Below are positions 57,307-64,000 of a DNA stretch of 64,000 bases, piece after piece. The notes under the pieces are model-generated. The model did no database searches, was not told where the DNA came from, and saw only the letters and a list, made by a program, of their open reading frames with translations. A program made the position numbers and the translations under genes. This stretch comes from Saccharospirillum salsuginis (GTDB lineage Bacteria; Pseudomonadota; Gammaproteobacteria; Pseudomonadales; Natronospirillaceae), in assembly GCF_014651855.1 (NCBI RefSeq), contig NZ_BMXR01000008.1, positions 33,438-97,437 of the forward strand, read 5' to 3'. Numbering within the stretch: the first letter of the stretch is position 1; each line of letters opens with the position of its first letter.

Positions 57307-57435
57307 GCGCCTGGTGTCGGGGGATACCCAGGCGGGGATGTGCGAGGCATGGATGCCGAGGTCAAGCCCCCATGGATGGGTTGAGTGGGCGGCATACCGC
57401 GCGACCCCGACTGGGTGTCCCCCGACACCAGGCGC
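57307..57435 (+). repeat. Palindromic element A12 (core sense +)
   Basis: Outer arms 57307-57330 and 57412-57435: 24 pairs, one of them U-G on the plus strand. P2 is cGAggca-TGGA-tgccGAg, P3 is CCCATGGATGGG, and an extra small hairpin gcgg-cata-ccgc follows P3. It lies 58 bp before the unknown gene at 57493 and reads toward it. Confidence 0.83.
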
Positions 57436-57492
57436 GGGTTCCCGGCACTGCAAAACAACTAACCATCGGGCCTACCAAGGGGTAAAACAGCA

Positions 57493-57987
57493 ATGAACCT
57501 AACGGATTTCCTGAATTTCGAGCCGTTTAATGAGATGCGAGCCCGTATGGGAACCGACCAGTTGGGGCAGTTCGAGCTGTTCGACCCCGAGGTGCATTTG
57601 ACCGGTGAAGAGCGGTCCCGGTTGGCCCGGCAGGGGATGACGATCGAGCGTCGGTGGGTCGGGCGTCTTCTCGACTTTACCCTGAGCTACAAGAATTCCC
57701 GGGTTGTTCTGGTTGAACGCAACCGGCTTCACGTCGCCCAGTGCGAGCAGTTTCCCGAAGACGACACGCTCGCCATCGCCACCAGCCTGAAACCCTTCGA
57801 ACAGCCGCCCCGCGTGTGTCCCGCCTGTCTGCAACACCTCACCTTCAAGGGCTATGACGAAACCAAAGCCCGTAAGGAGCGGTATAACGCCAGCGTACTC
57901 GACCGCTTCTCCCTGGACGACTTCTGGAAAGAATACCCGCCGTATCCGCTCAATCGCGACCGGGAACTGGTCAAGCCTCTGGATTAA
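57493..57987 (+). CDS. Unrecognised CxxCxxH protein
   Basis: A 164-residue soluble protein that I do not recognise. It starts MNLTDFLNFEPFNEMRARMG. A beta-rich middle (RLLDFTLSYKNSRVVLVERNRLHVAQCEQF) is followed by RVCPACLQHLTFKGYD, where C109, C112 and H115, perhaps with C84, could bind a metal. The end WKEYPPYPLNRDRELVKPL is rich in Tyr and Pro. Codon use is like the neighbours, so it looks like a real gene. It follows the ZorAB-like pair by 420 bp of repeats and converges on the histidine kinase with a 4-bp overlap. Confidence 0.7.
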   Translation: MNLTDFLNFEPFNEMRARMGTDQLGQFELFDPEVHLTGEERSRLARQGMTIERRWVGRLLDFTLSYKNSRVVLVERNRLHVAQCEQFPEDDTLAIATSLKPFEQPPRVCPACLQHLTFKGYDETKARKERYNASVLDRFSLDDFWKEYPPYPLNRDRELVKPLD

Positions 57988-59447
57988 CCCGGAGCGTCGG
58001 TGGATGGGTCCCAGGCGTTCAGGGTCACGATAAAGCGACTGCCGCGTCCCGGTCGGGAGTCGACATCGATCTGGCCGCCGTGGTGTTTGCTGATGATGAA
58101 GTAGGACACGGACAGACCGAGACCGGTGCCCACACCAACTTCCTTGGTGGTGAAGAAAGGCTCGAACAGGTGGTGCAGGACGCGTTCGTCCATGCCCGGC
58201 CCATTGTCTTCGATGATCACTTGCAAATGGTTGTTGTACTGGCGCGTCTCTACCGTGAGTCGGGCCAGTGGCGCCTGTTCGGGTCTGTCCATGGCCTGCA
58301 GGGCATTGCGAATGAGGTTGAGGAAAACCTGCTGCAGTTCGCTGGCATTGCCCTTGACCATGTCCGGTTCGGCCTGGAAGTCGGTGACGATGTCGAGGAT
58401 GCGGTTCAGATAACTGTATTGGTGAATGCTGGCCTCGACGAGTTCCAGGGTGTGGTTCAGCACCTGGTGAATCGGGACCGGGTCGGAGTGGCGCTTCGGC
58501 GGCCGTGCGAATTCGAGCATATTGGCGACAACCATCGAGGCGCGTTCGCCGGTCTCGCGAATCCCGGTCAGAAGAGTGGGGATGTGGCGTTTGTCGAGGT
58601 AGCCTTGCAGTTGCTGAAAATCCAGACCGACCGACCGGGCGGCGTCCCGGTTCTTGGGCAGTTCCGGATCCAGGCGGCGCTGGACGTTTTGCACGCCCTG
58701 CAGGATCGACGCCATGGGGTTATTGATCTCGTGCGCCAGCCCGGCGGCGAGCTCACCCATGGAGAGCATCTTTTCGCTTTGCACCAGGGTGTTTTCGAAC
58801 CGCACCTTGAGGGTGACATCCTCCATGCGCAGCACAACACCCGGCTGATGATCGAGGTGGAACGGGTAGGCGGCGATGTCGAAGTAGAGCGGTGAGTCGT
58901 CGTCCCGGGCGACTTTGACGCGCTCCAGGGACCGCATTTTCTGGCCGCTCAATGTTTCCCGCACCATGGACTCCAGATCCCAGAAGTAAGGGTGCAGCAA
59001 CAGCAGGGGTTTGCCCAGCGCCTGGTCGGCTGAAACGCCGGTGGTGGTCTCCGCCGCCCGGTTCCAATGTGTCACGCACAGGGACTGATCGACACCGACC
59101 AGCAGCGTGGGCAGGGCATCGAGAATGGCGTCGTTGAAGGCCTGGATTTCCAGTAGTTGCGACTCGGTGGCTTCGCGGTGCCGGACTTCCCGGTGCAGTT
59201 CGTCGTTGATACGGGTCAGCCGTTCGGTGCGTTCCTCGACGCGCTGTTCCAGCAGATGGTGGGATTCGTCCAGTGCCTTTTTGGCTTTGCGAAAGCGCAG
59301 TCGCGAGCGTTGCAGCCCCAGGATAAACGCCATTTGCAGCAGCATCAGAACGATGAGACCGATCCAGAGCCAGGGGGTGCGCCCCAGGAAGTCAACAACC
59401 GGGGGAGCGGCTAGGGCTGCGCTGACGGTACCGATACTGCTGGCCAT
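57984..59447 (-). CDS. PAS-domain sensor histidine kinase (orphan)
   Basis: A 487-residue kinase: one membrane segment (about 26-45), a coiled coil (50-95), a PAS domain (about 100-215), the His phosphorylation motif LAAGLAHEINNPMASIL (H239), and an HATPase domain with N box NLIRNALQA (near 377-385), DNGPGM (414-419) and GTGLGLS (440-446). The HEINNP form is of the NtrB-like group. No response regulator is adjacent. It is divergent from the TRAP genes, so it could sense their substrate; that is inference. Confidence 0.92.
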   Translation of the reverse strand: MASSIGTVSAALAAPPVVDFLGRTPWLWIGLIVLMLLQMAFILGLQRSRLRFRKAKKALDESHHLLEQRVEERTERLTRINDELHREVRHREATESQLLEIQAFNDAILDALPTLLVGVDQSLCVTHWNRAAETTTGVSADQALGKPLLLLHPYFWDLESMVRETLSGQKMRSLERVKVARDDDSPLYFDIAAYPFHLDHQPGVVLRMEDVTLKVRFENTLVQSEKMLSMGELAAGLAHEINNPMASILQGVQNVQRRLDPELPKNRDAARSVGLDFQQLQGYLDKRHIPTLLTGIRETGERASMVVANMLEFARPPKRHSDPVPIHQVLNHTLELVEASIHQYSYLNRILDIVTDFQAEPDMVKGNASELQQVFLNLIRNALQAMDRPEQAPLARLTVETRQYNNHLQVIIEDNGPGMDERVLHHLFEPFFTTKEVGVGTGLGLSVSYFIISKHHGGQIDVDSRPGRGSRFIVTLNAWDPSTDAPG

Positions 59448-59529
59448 GAACGATTCAGGGAATAGTGAAAGTCAGGTGTCTAGCATAGAGCGAAAGACCG
59501 GTCGCTGCCACAGAATGACCACCTTCACC

Positions 59530-59558
59530 TTATGACGGACCGATAAGGTGTTTATAAT
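59530..59558 (+). promoter_or_regulatory. Promoter candidate for tatT-TRAP operon
   Basis: A perfect -10 TATAAT (59553-59558) with a weak -35 TTATGA (59530-59535) at 17 bp, 33 bp before the first ATG. The weak -35 suggests activation. Confidence 0.55.
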
Positions 59559-59590
59559 GCCGCCTCTTTCCTGAATCTCAGTTGGAGCCA

Positions 59591-60433
59591 ATGATGCTCA
59601 AGCAAGGGTTGGGCCTCGCCCTGGCGTTGTTATTGACCGGTTGCGCCACCTTGAAACTGCCCGAAAACCTGTCCGGTGCCATTCTCAACAGCGATGACCT
59701 CCAGACCGTCGAGGACGGCCTGCCCAGCTACCTGCTGATGGTCGATGCGTTGGTGGAAACCTACCCGCGCAACGAGGACATGAAATTGACCGCGGCCTCG
59801 CTGAACGGTGCCTATGCCGGCGTGTTCGTCGAACCCGACAACCTGAAACGACGCCAACGACTTTCCGCCAAGGCGCTGAATTACGCCTTCGATGCCTTTT
59901 GCACCTATGACGAGGCGGCCTGCGACCTGCGCGAAGTCGAACCCGATGCCTTGCCGGATACGCTGGCGCAATGGCGGGACGAGGACGATTTGCCCTACCT
60001 CTACACCTTGGGCACGGCCTGGGCCGGTTACATTCAGAACCACAGCGACGACTGGCTGGCCATCGCCCAGCTCGGCCAGGCAGAGGCGGTGTTGGAGCAG
60101 ACCATTGCCGTCGAACCCGGCTACGAACACGGCACGGCCCTGTTGTATCTGGGGGTTATGAACAGCATCCTGCCGCCGAGTCTGGGTGGCAAGCCCGAGG
60201 TGGCACAGGATTACTACGAACGGGCGCTGGATGCCGCCGATGGCCGGAACTTGATCATCCAGGTCTACTACGCCTCGCAATATGCGCGTCTTGTGTTCGA
60301 TCGCGACTTGCACGACCGTCTGCTTCAGGATGCGTTAAGCCGGGATCCGTATGTTGAGGGTCTGACCCTGCAAAACGTCTACGCCCAGAAGCGCGCCGAG
60401 GAACTGCTCGCCAGCGCCGACGACTATTTCTGA
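59591..60433 (+). CDS. TRAP-transporter-associated lipoprotein, TatT family
   Basis: The start at 59591 has GGAG just upstream and gives 280 residues. The signal sequence ends in a lipobox LLTGC. The body is almost all helix with TPR-like repeats, as known for TatT (the T component), which binds the periplasmic solute receptor and is thought to hand over hydrophobic ligands. The dctP-, dctQ- and dctM-type genes follow directly, which supports the assignment. Confidence 0.85.
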   Translation: MMLKQGLGLALALLLTGCATLKLPENLSGAILNSDDLQTVEDGLPSYLLMVDALVETYPRNEDMKLTAASLNGAYAGVFVEPDNLKRRQRLSAKALNYAFDAFCTYDEAACDLREVEPDALPDTLAQWRDEDDLPYLYTLGTAWAGYIQNHSDDWLAIAQLGQAEAVLEQTIAVEPGYEHGTALLYLGVMNSILPPSLGGKPEVAQDYYERALDAADGRNLIIQVYYASQYARLVFDRDLHDRLLQDALSRDPYVEGLTLQNVYAQKRAEELLASADDYF

Positions 60434-60465
60434 CGCTTGCCACGGCAAGTCTGGAGAAGAAGTGA

Positions 60466-61473
60466 ATGACTGTATTTGACCGTATCCTGAAAACCCTGGT
60501 ATTCACCGGCCTCACGGTTCTAAGCCTGGCGGCCGCGGCCGAGACATTGAAAATCTCGACCCAGTACCCGGACGGCAACGCCGTGCTCAATGAATTGAAA
60601 CGCGCCGCACAGGCCATCGAGGAACAGACCGAAGGGCGGCTCGAACTGAAATTCTATCCCGGCGGCGTCATGGGCGACGATCAGGCCGTGCAGCGCAAGA
60701 TTCGCATCGGTCAGTTGCACGGCGCCCTGATTCAGAGTGGAGCCCTGGCCAGCGCCTACCCCGATGCCCAGGTACTGAACGCGCCGCTGCTGTTCCGCAA
60801 CTATGAGGAAGTGGACGCCGTGCGGGCCGAACTGGATCCGGTCATCGAGGCCGGGCTGGCCGACAACGGCTGGCAGACTTTCGGGCTGATCGAAGCCGGT
60901 TTCGCCTACGGCATGAGCCAACAGCCGATCACCACCATGGACAACCTGAAACAGCAGAAACTCTGGTTGCCGGCCAACGATCCGCTGTCCGAACAAATCG
61001 CCCGGGCGTTCGACATCAACCCCATCGTTCTGAATGTCGGCGATGTATTGACCGCATTGCAGACCGGCGCGATCGACGCCGTCGTCGTGCCGCCCGTCGG
61101 GGCTATTACGCTGCAATGGTACAGCCGGCTGGATTACCTGACCGATGCGCCTTTCATGTACACCTACGGTGTTGTCGCCCTGTCCGACCGGGCCTATCGG
61201 CGCCTGCCCGACGCCGATCGCGCCATTCTGGATGCGGAATTGCGCAAGGCGAGCGCTACCATCGATGAGCAAAACCGGGTGGACAATCAGGCCGCCCTGG
61301 AGGCCCTGAAGAAACTGGGCATTGAGGTGGTTGAACCAGGCCCCGAAGACATGGCTGAGCTGCAGCGGGAATCCGAAGCCGCCACCAGCGTCCTGATTCG
61401 TGATGACCAGTTTTCCCAGTCCATATACGAGCGTGTACGCGCGCTGATTGAACGCGTCCGGACCGATTCATGA
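60466..61473 (+). CDS. TRAP transporter solute-binding protein (DctP/TatP-like)
   Basis: Periplasmic receptor of 335 residues with a signal peptide ending near LSLAAAAE. LKISTQYPDGNAVLNELKRAAQAIEEQTEGRLELKFYPGGVMGDD is the DctP N-terminal pattern, and VLTALQTGAIDAVVVPPVGAI the second-lobe pattern. The Arg that usually holds a carboxylate ligand is not obvious where expected, in keeping with TatT-linked receptors that may bind other, more hydrophobic ligands. It overlaps the small membrane subunit by 4 bp. Confidence 0.92.
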   Translation: MTVFDRILKTLVFTGLTVLSLAAAAETLKISTQYPDGNAVLNELKRAAQAIEEQTEGRLELKFYPGGVMGDDQAVQRKIRIGQLHGALIQSGALASAYPDAQVLNAPLLFRNYEEVDAVRAELDPVIEAGLADNGWQTFGLIEAGFAYGMSQQPITTMDNLKQQKLWLPANDPLSEQIARAFDINPIVLNVGDVLTALQTGAIDAVVVPPVGAITLQWYSRLDYLTDAPFMYTYGVVALSDRAYRRLPDADRAILDAELRKASATIDEQNRVDNQAALEALKKLGIEVVEPGPEDMAELQRESEAATSVLIRDDQFSQSIYERVRALIERVRTDS

Positions 61474-61955
61474 TCTGGATTCGCCGTCTGGATGCCGGCA
61501 TGGCGCGGCTCGAACAGGGCCTGCTGGCGTTGTCCCTGGTGGCCATGGTATCGCTCAGTGTCGTTCAGATCCTGCTGCGGAATCTGGCAGGCACCAGTTG
61601 GTTCTGGATCGATCCCTTCAATCGATTGCTGGTGCTCTGGCTGGCGCTGCTGGGCGCCCTGGTCGCCACCCGCAGTGGCGAACACATCGCGATCGATGCC
61701 CTCAAGCACTATTTGAGCGGCTGGCCGGCCTGGCTGATCGAGCGCCTGGCCACGGGCTTCGCCGGATTCATCTGCGCATTGATGACCTGGCATGCCAGTC
61801 GCTTCGTCTATGACGAATACGTCTACAACACCCCCGCCTTCGCCGGTCTGCCGGCCTGGCCGTTTCAGTTGATCATGCCGATAGGCTTCGGCCTGATGGC
61901 GGTGCGTTTCGCCGCCTATACGTTTTTCGGACAAGGGGAGGGCGACCATGAATAG
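61470..61955 (+). CDS. TRAP transporter small membrane subunit (DctQ-like)
   Basis: A 161-residue protein with four membrane segments. WFWIDPFNRLLVLWLALLGALVATRSGEHIAIDAL matches the family region with a Gly-Ala and conserved acidic-His stretch. It overlaps both neighbours (receptor by 4 bp, large subunit by 8 bp), showing tight coupling of the three-part transporter. Confidence 0.92.
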   Translation: MIWIRRLDAGMARLEQGLLALSLVAMVSLSVVQILLRNLAGTSWFWIDPFNRLLVLWLALLGALVATRSGEHIAIDALKHYLSGWPAWLIERLATGFAGFICALMTWHASRFVYDEYVYNTPAFAGLPAWPFQLIMPIGFGLMAVRFAAYTFFGQGEGDHE

Positions 61956-63225
61956 CCTGGTTTCCGGCCTGATCGCCCTGTTCGCGGTGCTCGGTACCCC
62001 CTTGTTCGTCGTCATTCTGGCCGCCGCGGCCTGGGGCTTCTGGGTATCGGACATCGATCTGATGGTGCTGCCGATCGAGCTGTACCGGCTCACCGAGAAT
62101 ACGCTGCTGATGGCGCTGCCGCTGTTTACCTTCGCCGGTTATATGCTCAGCGAGAGCCAGACCGCCAACCGGCTGGTGCGGGTGAGTCAGGCGGCGCTCG
62201 GCTGGTTGCCGGGCGGCATGATCCTGATCGCGCTGCTGGCCTGTGCCTTTTTCACCATGCTGACCGGCGGTTCCGGCGTGACCATTGTCGCGTTGGGCGC
62301 ACTGCTGCTTCCGGCCATGACTCAGGCAGGCTACAGTGAACGCTTCGCTCTGGGTCTGATTACGACGTCGGGCAGCCTGGGGTTGTTGCTGCCACCCGCC
62401 ATTCCGTTGATTTTGTATGGCATCGTCGCACAGCAGATGGATGTGGCGAACGTCGATATCCAGTCCCTGTTCCTGGCCGGCTTCATTCCGGCGGTCTTGA
62501 TGATCCTGGCGTTGTGGCTGTTGGGTTTGTGGCAGCAACGTCATCAGGCCGTGCCCTTGATTCCGTTCAATCTGCGCGAACTGTTTGATGCGGTCTGGGA
62601 GTCCAAGTGGGAGTTGGGGATTCCGGTCATCGTCATGGGCGGGCTGTTCAGTGGCTGGCTGGTGGTATCCGATATCGCGGCGATCACCGCGCTCTACGTG
62701 CTGGTGATCGAGGTGGCGGTGTACCGGGAGGTGTCGATCAAGCGATTGCCGGCCATCGCGGCGGAGTCGATGAAGATGGTGGGCGGTATCCTGCTGATTC
62801 TGGGCGTGGCGCTGGCGTTCACCAATCTGCTGGTGGATTTGCAGGTGCCGACCTGGGTGTTCGAATGGATTCAGACGCACATCGACAGTCGCTGGGTGTT
62901 TCTGTTGTGCCTGAATGTGGGGTTGCTGGCGCTGGGGGCGATTCTGGATATTTTCGCGGCGCTGATCATCATTGTGCCGTTGATTCTGCCGGTGGCGATG
63001 GAATACGGGGTGGATCCGGTTCACCTGGGGATTATTTTCGTGGCGAACATGCAGATCGGGTATTTCACGCCGCCGGTGGGGATGAATCTGTTCATCGCCA
63101 GTTATCGGTTCAAGCGGTCGATTACGGAGTTGTATGCGGCGACCTTGCCGATGATGCTGGTGTTAATGGGGATCGTTCTGGTGATCACCTTCTGGCCGGA
63201 TATGGTGTTGTTTCTGGTGCGTTAG
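61948..63225 (+). CDS. TRAP transporter large membrane subunit (DctM-like)
   Basis: The transport subunit, 425 residues and about 12 membrane segments. FFTMLTGGSGVTIVALGALLLPAM and LGLLLPPAIPLILYG near the middle and GIIFVANMQIGYFTPPVGMNLFIAS near the end are the two conserved ion and substrate sites of the DctM/IT superfamily. TRAP systems of this kind usually use the Na+ gradient, which fits the Na+ pumps encoded in this window. Confidence 0.95.
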   Translation: MNSLVSGLIALFAVLGTPLFVVILAAAAWGFWVSDIDLMVLPIELYRLTENTLLMALPLFTFAGYMLSESQTANRLVRVSQAALGWLPGGMILIALLACAFFTMLTGGSGVTIVALGALLLPAMTQAGYSERFALGLITTSGSLGLLLPPAIPLILYGIVAQQMDVANVDIQSLFLAGFIPAVLMILALWLLGLWQQRHQAVPLIPFNLRELFDAVWESKWELGIPVIVMGGLFSGWLVVSDIAAITALYVLVIEVAVYREVSIKRLPAIAAESMKMVGGILLILGVALAFTNLLVDLQVPTWVFEWIQTHIDSRWVFLLCLNVGLLALGAILDIFAALIIIVPLILPVAMEYGVDPVHLGIIFVANMQIGYFTPPVGMNLFIASYRFKRSITELYAATLPMMLVLMGIVLVITFWPDMVLFLVR

Positions 63226-63258
63226 TTTGGTGGTTGGTTGTACGGTGGCAGGGTTCAC

Positions 63259-63368
63259 GACCGAAGCCGGGTATGCTCTTCCGGGGACCGCTGTGAACCC
63301 ATCCATGGGCGCTTAACTTCGGCATCCATGCCTCAGATGTCCCCTCCAGAGCATACCCGGCTCCGGTC
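63259..63368 (-). repeat. Palindromic element A13 (core sense -)
   Basis: Outer arms 63259-63279 and 63348-63368: 21 pairs, one A-C on the plus strand (U-G on the minus). On the minus strand P2 is ctGAggca-TGGA-tgccGAag as in A11, and P3 is CCCATGGATGGG. It stands 33 bp after the TRAP operon and antisense to it. The 63369-63486 stretch shows nothing else. Confidence 0.85.
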
Positions 63369-63486
63369 GCTCGAATCAGGCATCGGTGGCTACCATTCTG
63401 TAACCTCATGACTCACGATTTGGAATTGAGGTCTTTGTGCGTTTTTTAGTCAGACAAATTAGGATTTAAAAAAATGCGCTAAACGT

Positions 63487-63514
63487 TTGACTCCATTGGG
63501 AAAATCGCTAAAAT
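63487..63514 (+). promoter_or_regulatory. Promoter of the tRNA-Val-Asp cluster
   Basis: TTGACT (63487-63492), 16 bp, TAAAAT (63509-63514), then the discriminator gcgcatca. A strong promoter of stable-RNA type; the first tRNA starts about 90 bp downstream. Confidence 0.78.
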
Positions 63515-63606
63515 GCGCATCACTTTCGACGGGGGATGTCATCAGAGGGATACTTCTGTGACACTCTTGAGAAAGTAGCCGGGAGGCTTAAAAGACCATG
63601 CGAAGT

Positions 63607-63682
63607 GGGTGTGTAGCTCAGCTGGGAGAGCATCGCCCTTACAAGGCGAGGGTCAGCGGTTCGATCCCGTTCACACCCACCA
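63607..63682 (+). tRNA. tRNA-Val(UAC)
   Basis: 76 nt with encoded CCA. The acceptor GGGTGTG pairs with CACACCC; the anticodon arm cgccc-TTACAAG-gcg gives TAC. GGTTCGATCC forms the T loop. Confidence 0.96.
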
Positions 63683-63688
63683 CTTCGC

Positions 63689-63765
63689 GGAGCGGTAGTT
63701 CAGTTGGTTAGAATGCCGGCCTGTCACGCCGGAGGTCGCGAGTTCGAGTCTCGTCCGTTCCGCCA
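63689..63765 (+). tRNA. tRNA-Asp(GUC), copy 1
   Basis: 77 nt with encoded CCA. The acceptor GGAGCGG pairs with CCGTTCC (one G-T); the anticodon arm ccggc-CTGTCAC-gccgg gives GTC. Six bp after tRNA-Val. Confidence 0.96.
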
Positions 63766-63851
63766 TTTACTCCCCTCTCGGGAGTACGAGTGACGCAGTA
63801 AGGTGGTTGAGGTGAAGCCTTGGTCGCGAGCTGGAGCGCCAGCCCGGTCGG

Positions 63852-63869
63852 GTCTCGTCCGTTCCGCCA
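63852..63869 (+). pseudogene. tRNA-Asp 3'-end remnant
   Basis: 18 bases identical to the last 18 of tRNA-Asp including CCA (63748-63765). Upstream, ggtcgcgag at 63822-63830 also matches the tRNA-Asp variable and T-arm start, but the bases between are not tRNA-like. It stands between the two intact Asp copies and looks like a decayed third copy. Confidence 0.7.
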
Positions 63870-63948
63870 CTTCTCACTAAGTCACGTACTTAGGGGGAAC
63901 GGGAGTTGAAACCCGCCAAACAAGGTTGCAGAACCTAAAACTGAGTGT

Positions 63949-64000
63949 GGAGCGGTAGTTCAGTTGGTTAGAATGCCGGCCTGTCACGCCGGAGGTCGCG
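63949..64000 (+). tRNA. tRNA-Asp(GUC), copy 2, cut by window end
   Basis: The 52 bases present are identical to the first 52 of copy 1 (63689-63740), with the GTC anticodon. The 3' end lies outside the window. Confidence 0.93.

Noticed and set aside
55134..57987. Complete Zorya defence system
   Set aside because: Only ZorA- and ZorB-like genes are present; no helicase (ZorD), ZorC or HNH protein (ZorE) lies near. The third gene cannot be matched to these.

Overview
This window looks like core chromosome from a GC-rich, probably marine or salt-adapted gammaproteobacterium. The gene order pyrH-frr-uppS-cdsA-dxr-rseP-bamA-skp-lpxD-fabZ-lpxA-lpxB-rnhB-dnaE-accA-tilS-pyrG-eno-ftsB-ispD-ispF-truD-pcm-nlpD-rpoS-fdxA, then mutS / cinA-recA-recX-alaS-lysC-csrA-tRNA, is the usual Pseudomonadales/Oceanospirillales backbone. 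A second, N-type ATP synthase, an oxaloacetate decarboxylase sodium pump and a TRAP transporter suggest use of sodium gradients. A Saccharospirillum-like Oceanospirillales member is a guess from memory, not shown by the sequence.

Layout. 1-16171: translationally coupled envelope-building operon (isoprenoid carrier, phospholipid, outer-membrane protein and lipid A synthesis) ending in dnaE. 16172-24385: accA, a GNAT gene, tilS, pyrG and eno separated by unusually long, repeat-filled gaps. 24386-30898: ftsB to rpoS and fdxA, with a DUF368/PopT gene before nlpD. 31706-41843: mutS, SOS-controlled recA, recX, alaS, lysC, csrA. 41954-42333: tRNA-Ser and two identical tRNA-Arg. 42371-50163 (minus): complete N-type ATPase operon with a CPA2 antiporter gene inside it. 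50232-54975: dusC and oadGAB. 55134-57987: a ZorA/ZorB-like ion-driven motor pair and an unrecognised CxxCxxH protein. 57984-63225: an orphan histidine kinase and a TRAP transporter with its TatT lipoprotein. 63607-64000: tRNA-Val and tRNA-Asp genes with a tRNA remnant between two Asp copies.

The most striking non-coding signal is a dispersed family of about 100-170 bp elements, here called A1-A13, in the intergenic gaps. Each has a long outer stem whose sequence differs between copies while its two arms stay complementary, and two inner hairpins around a conserved core. On the core-sense strand the inner loops show ANGGA, and one hairpin closely matches the CsrA/RsmA binding consensus. All 15 G-U-type pairs I counted in the outer stems are G-U on that same strand. 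This suggests the elements work as RNA and may bind CsrA, whose gene is at 41649-41843. Four times, two A elements stand head-away from each other around a different central palindrome, usually a GTAG-headed REP-like unit. I do not know a formal name for this family.
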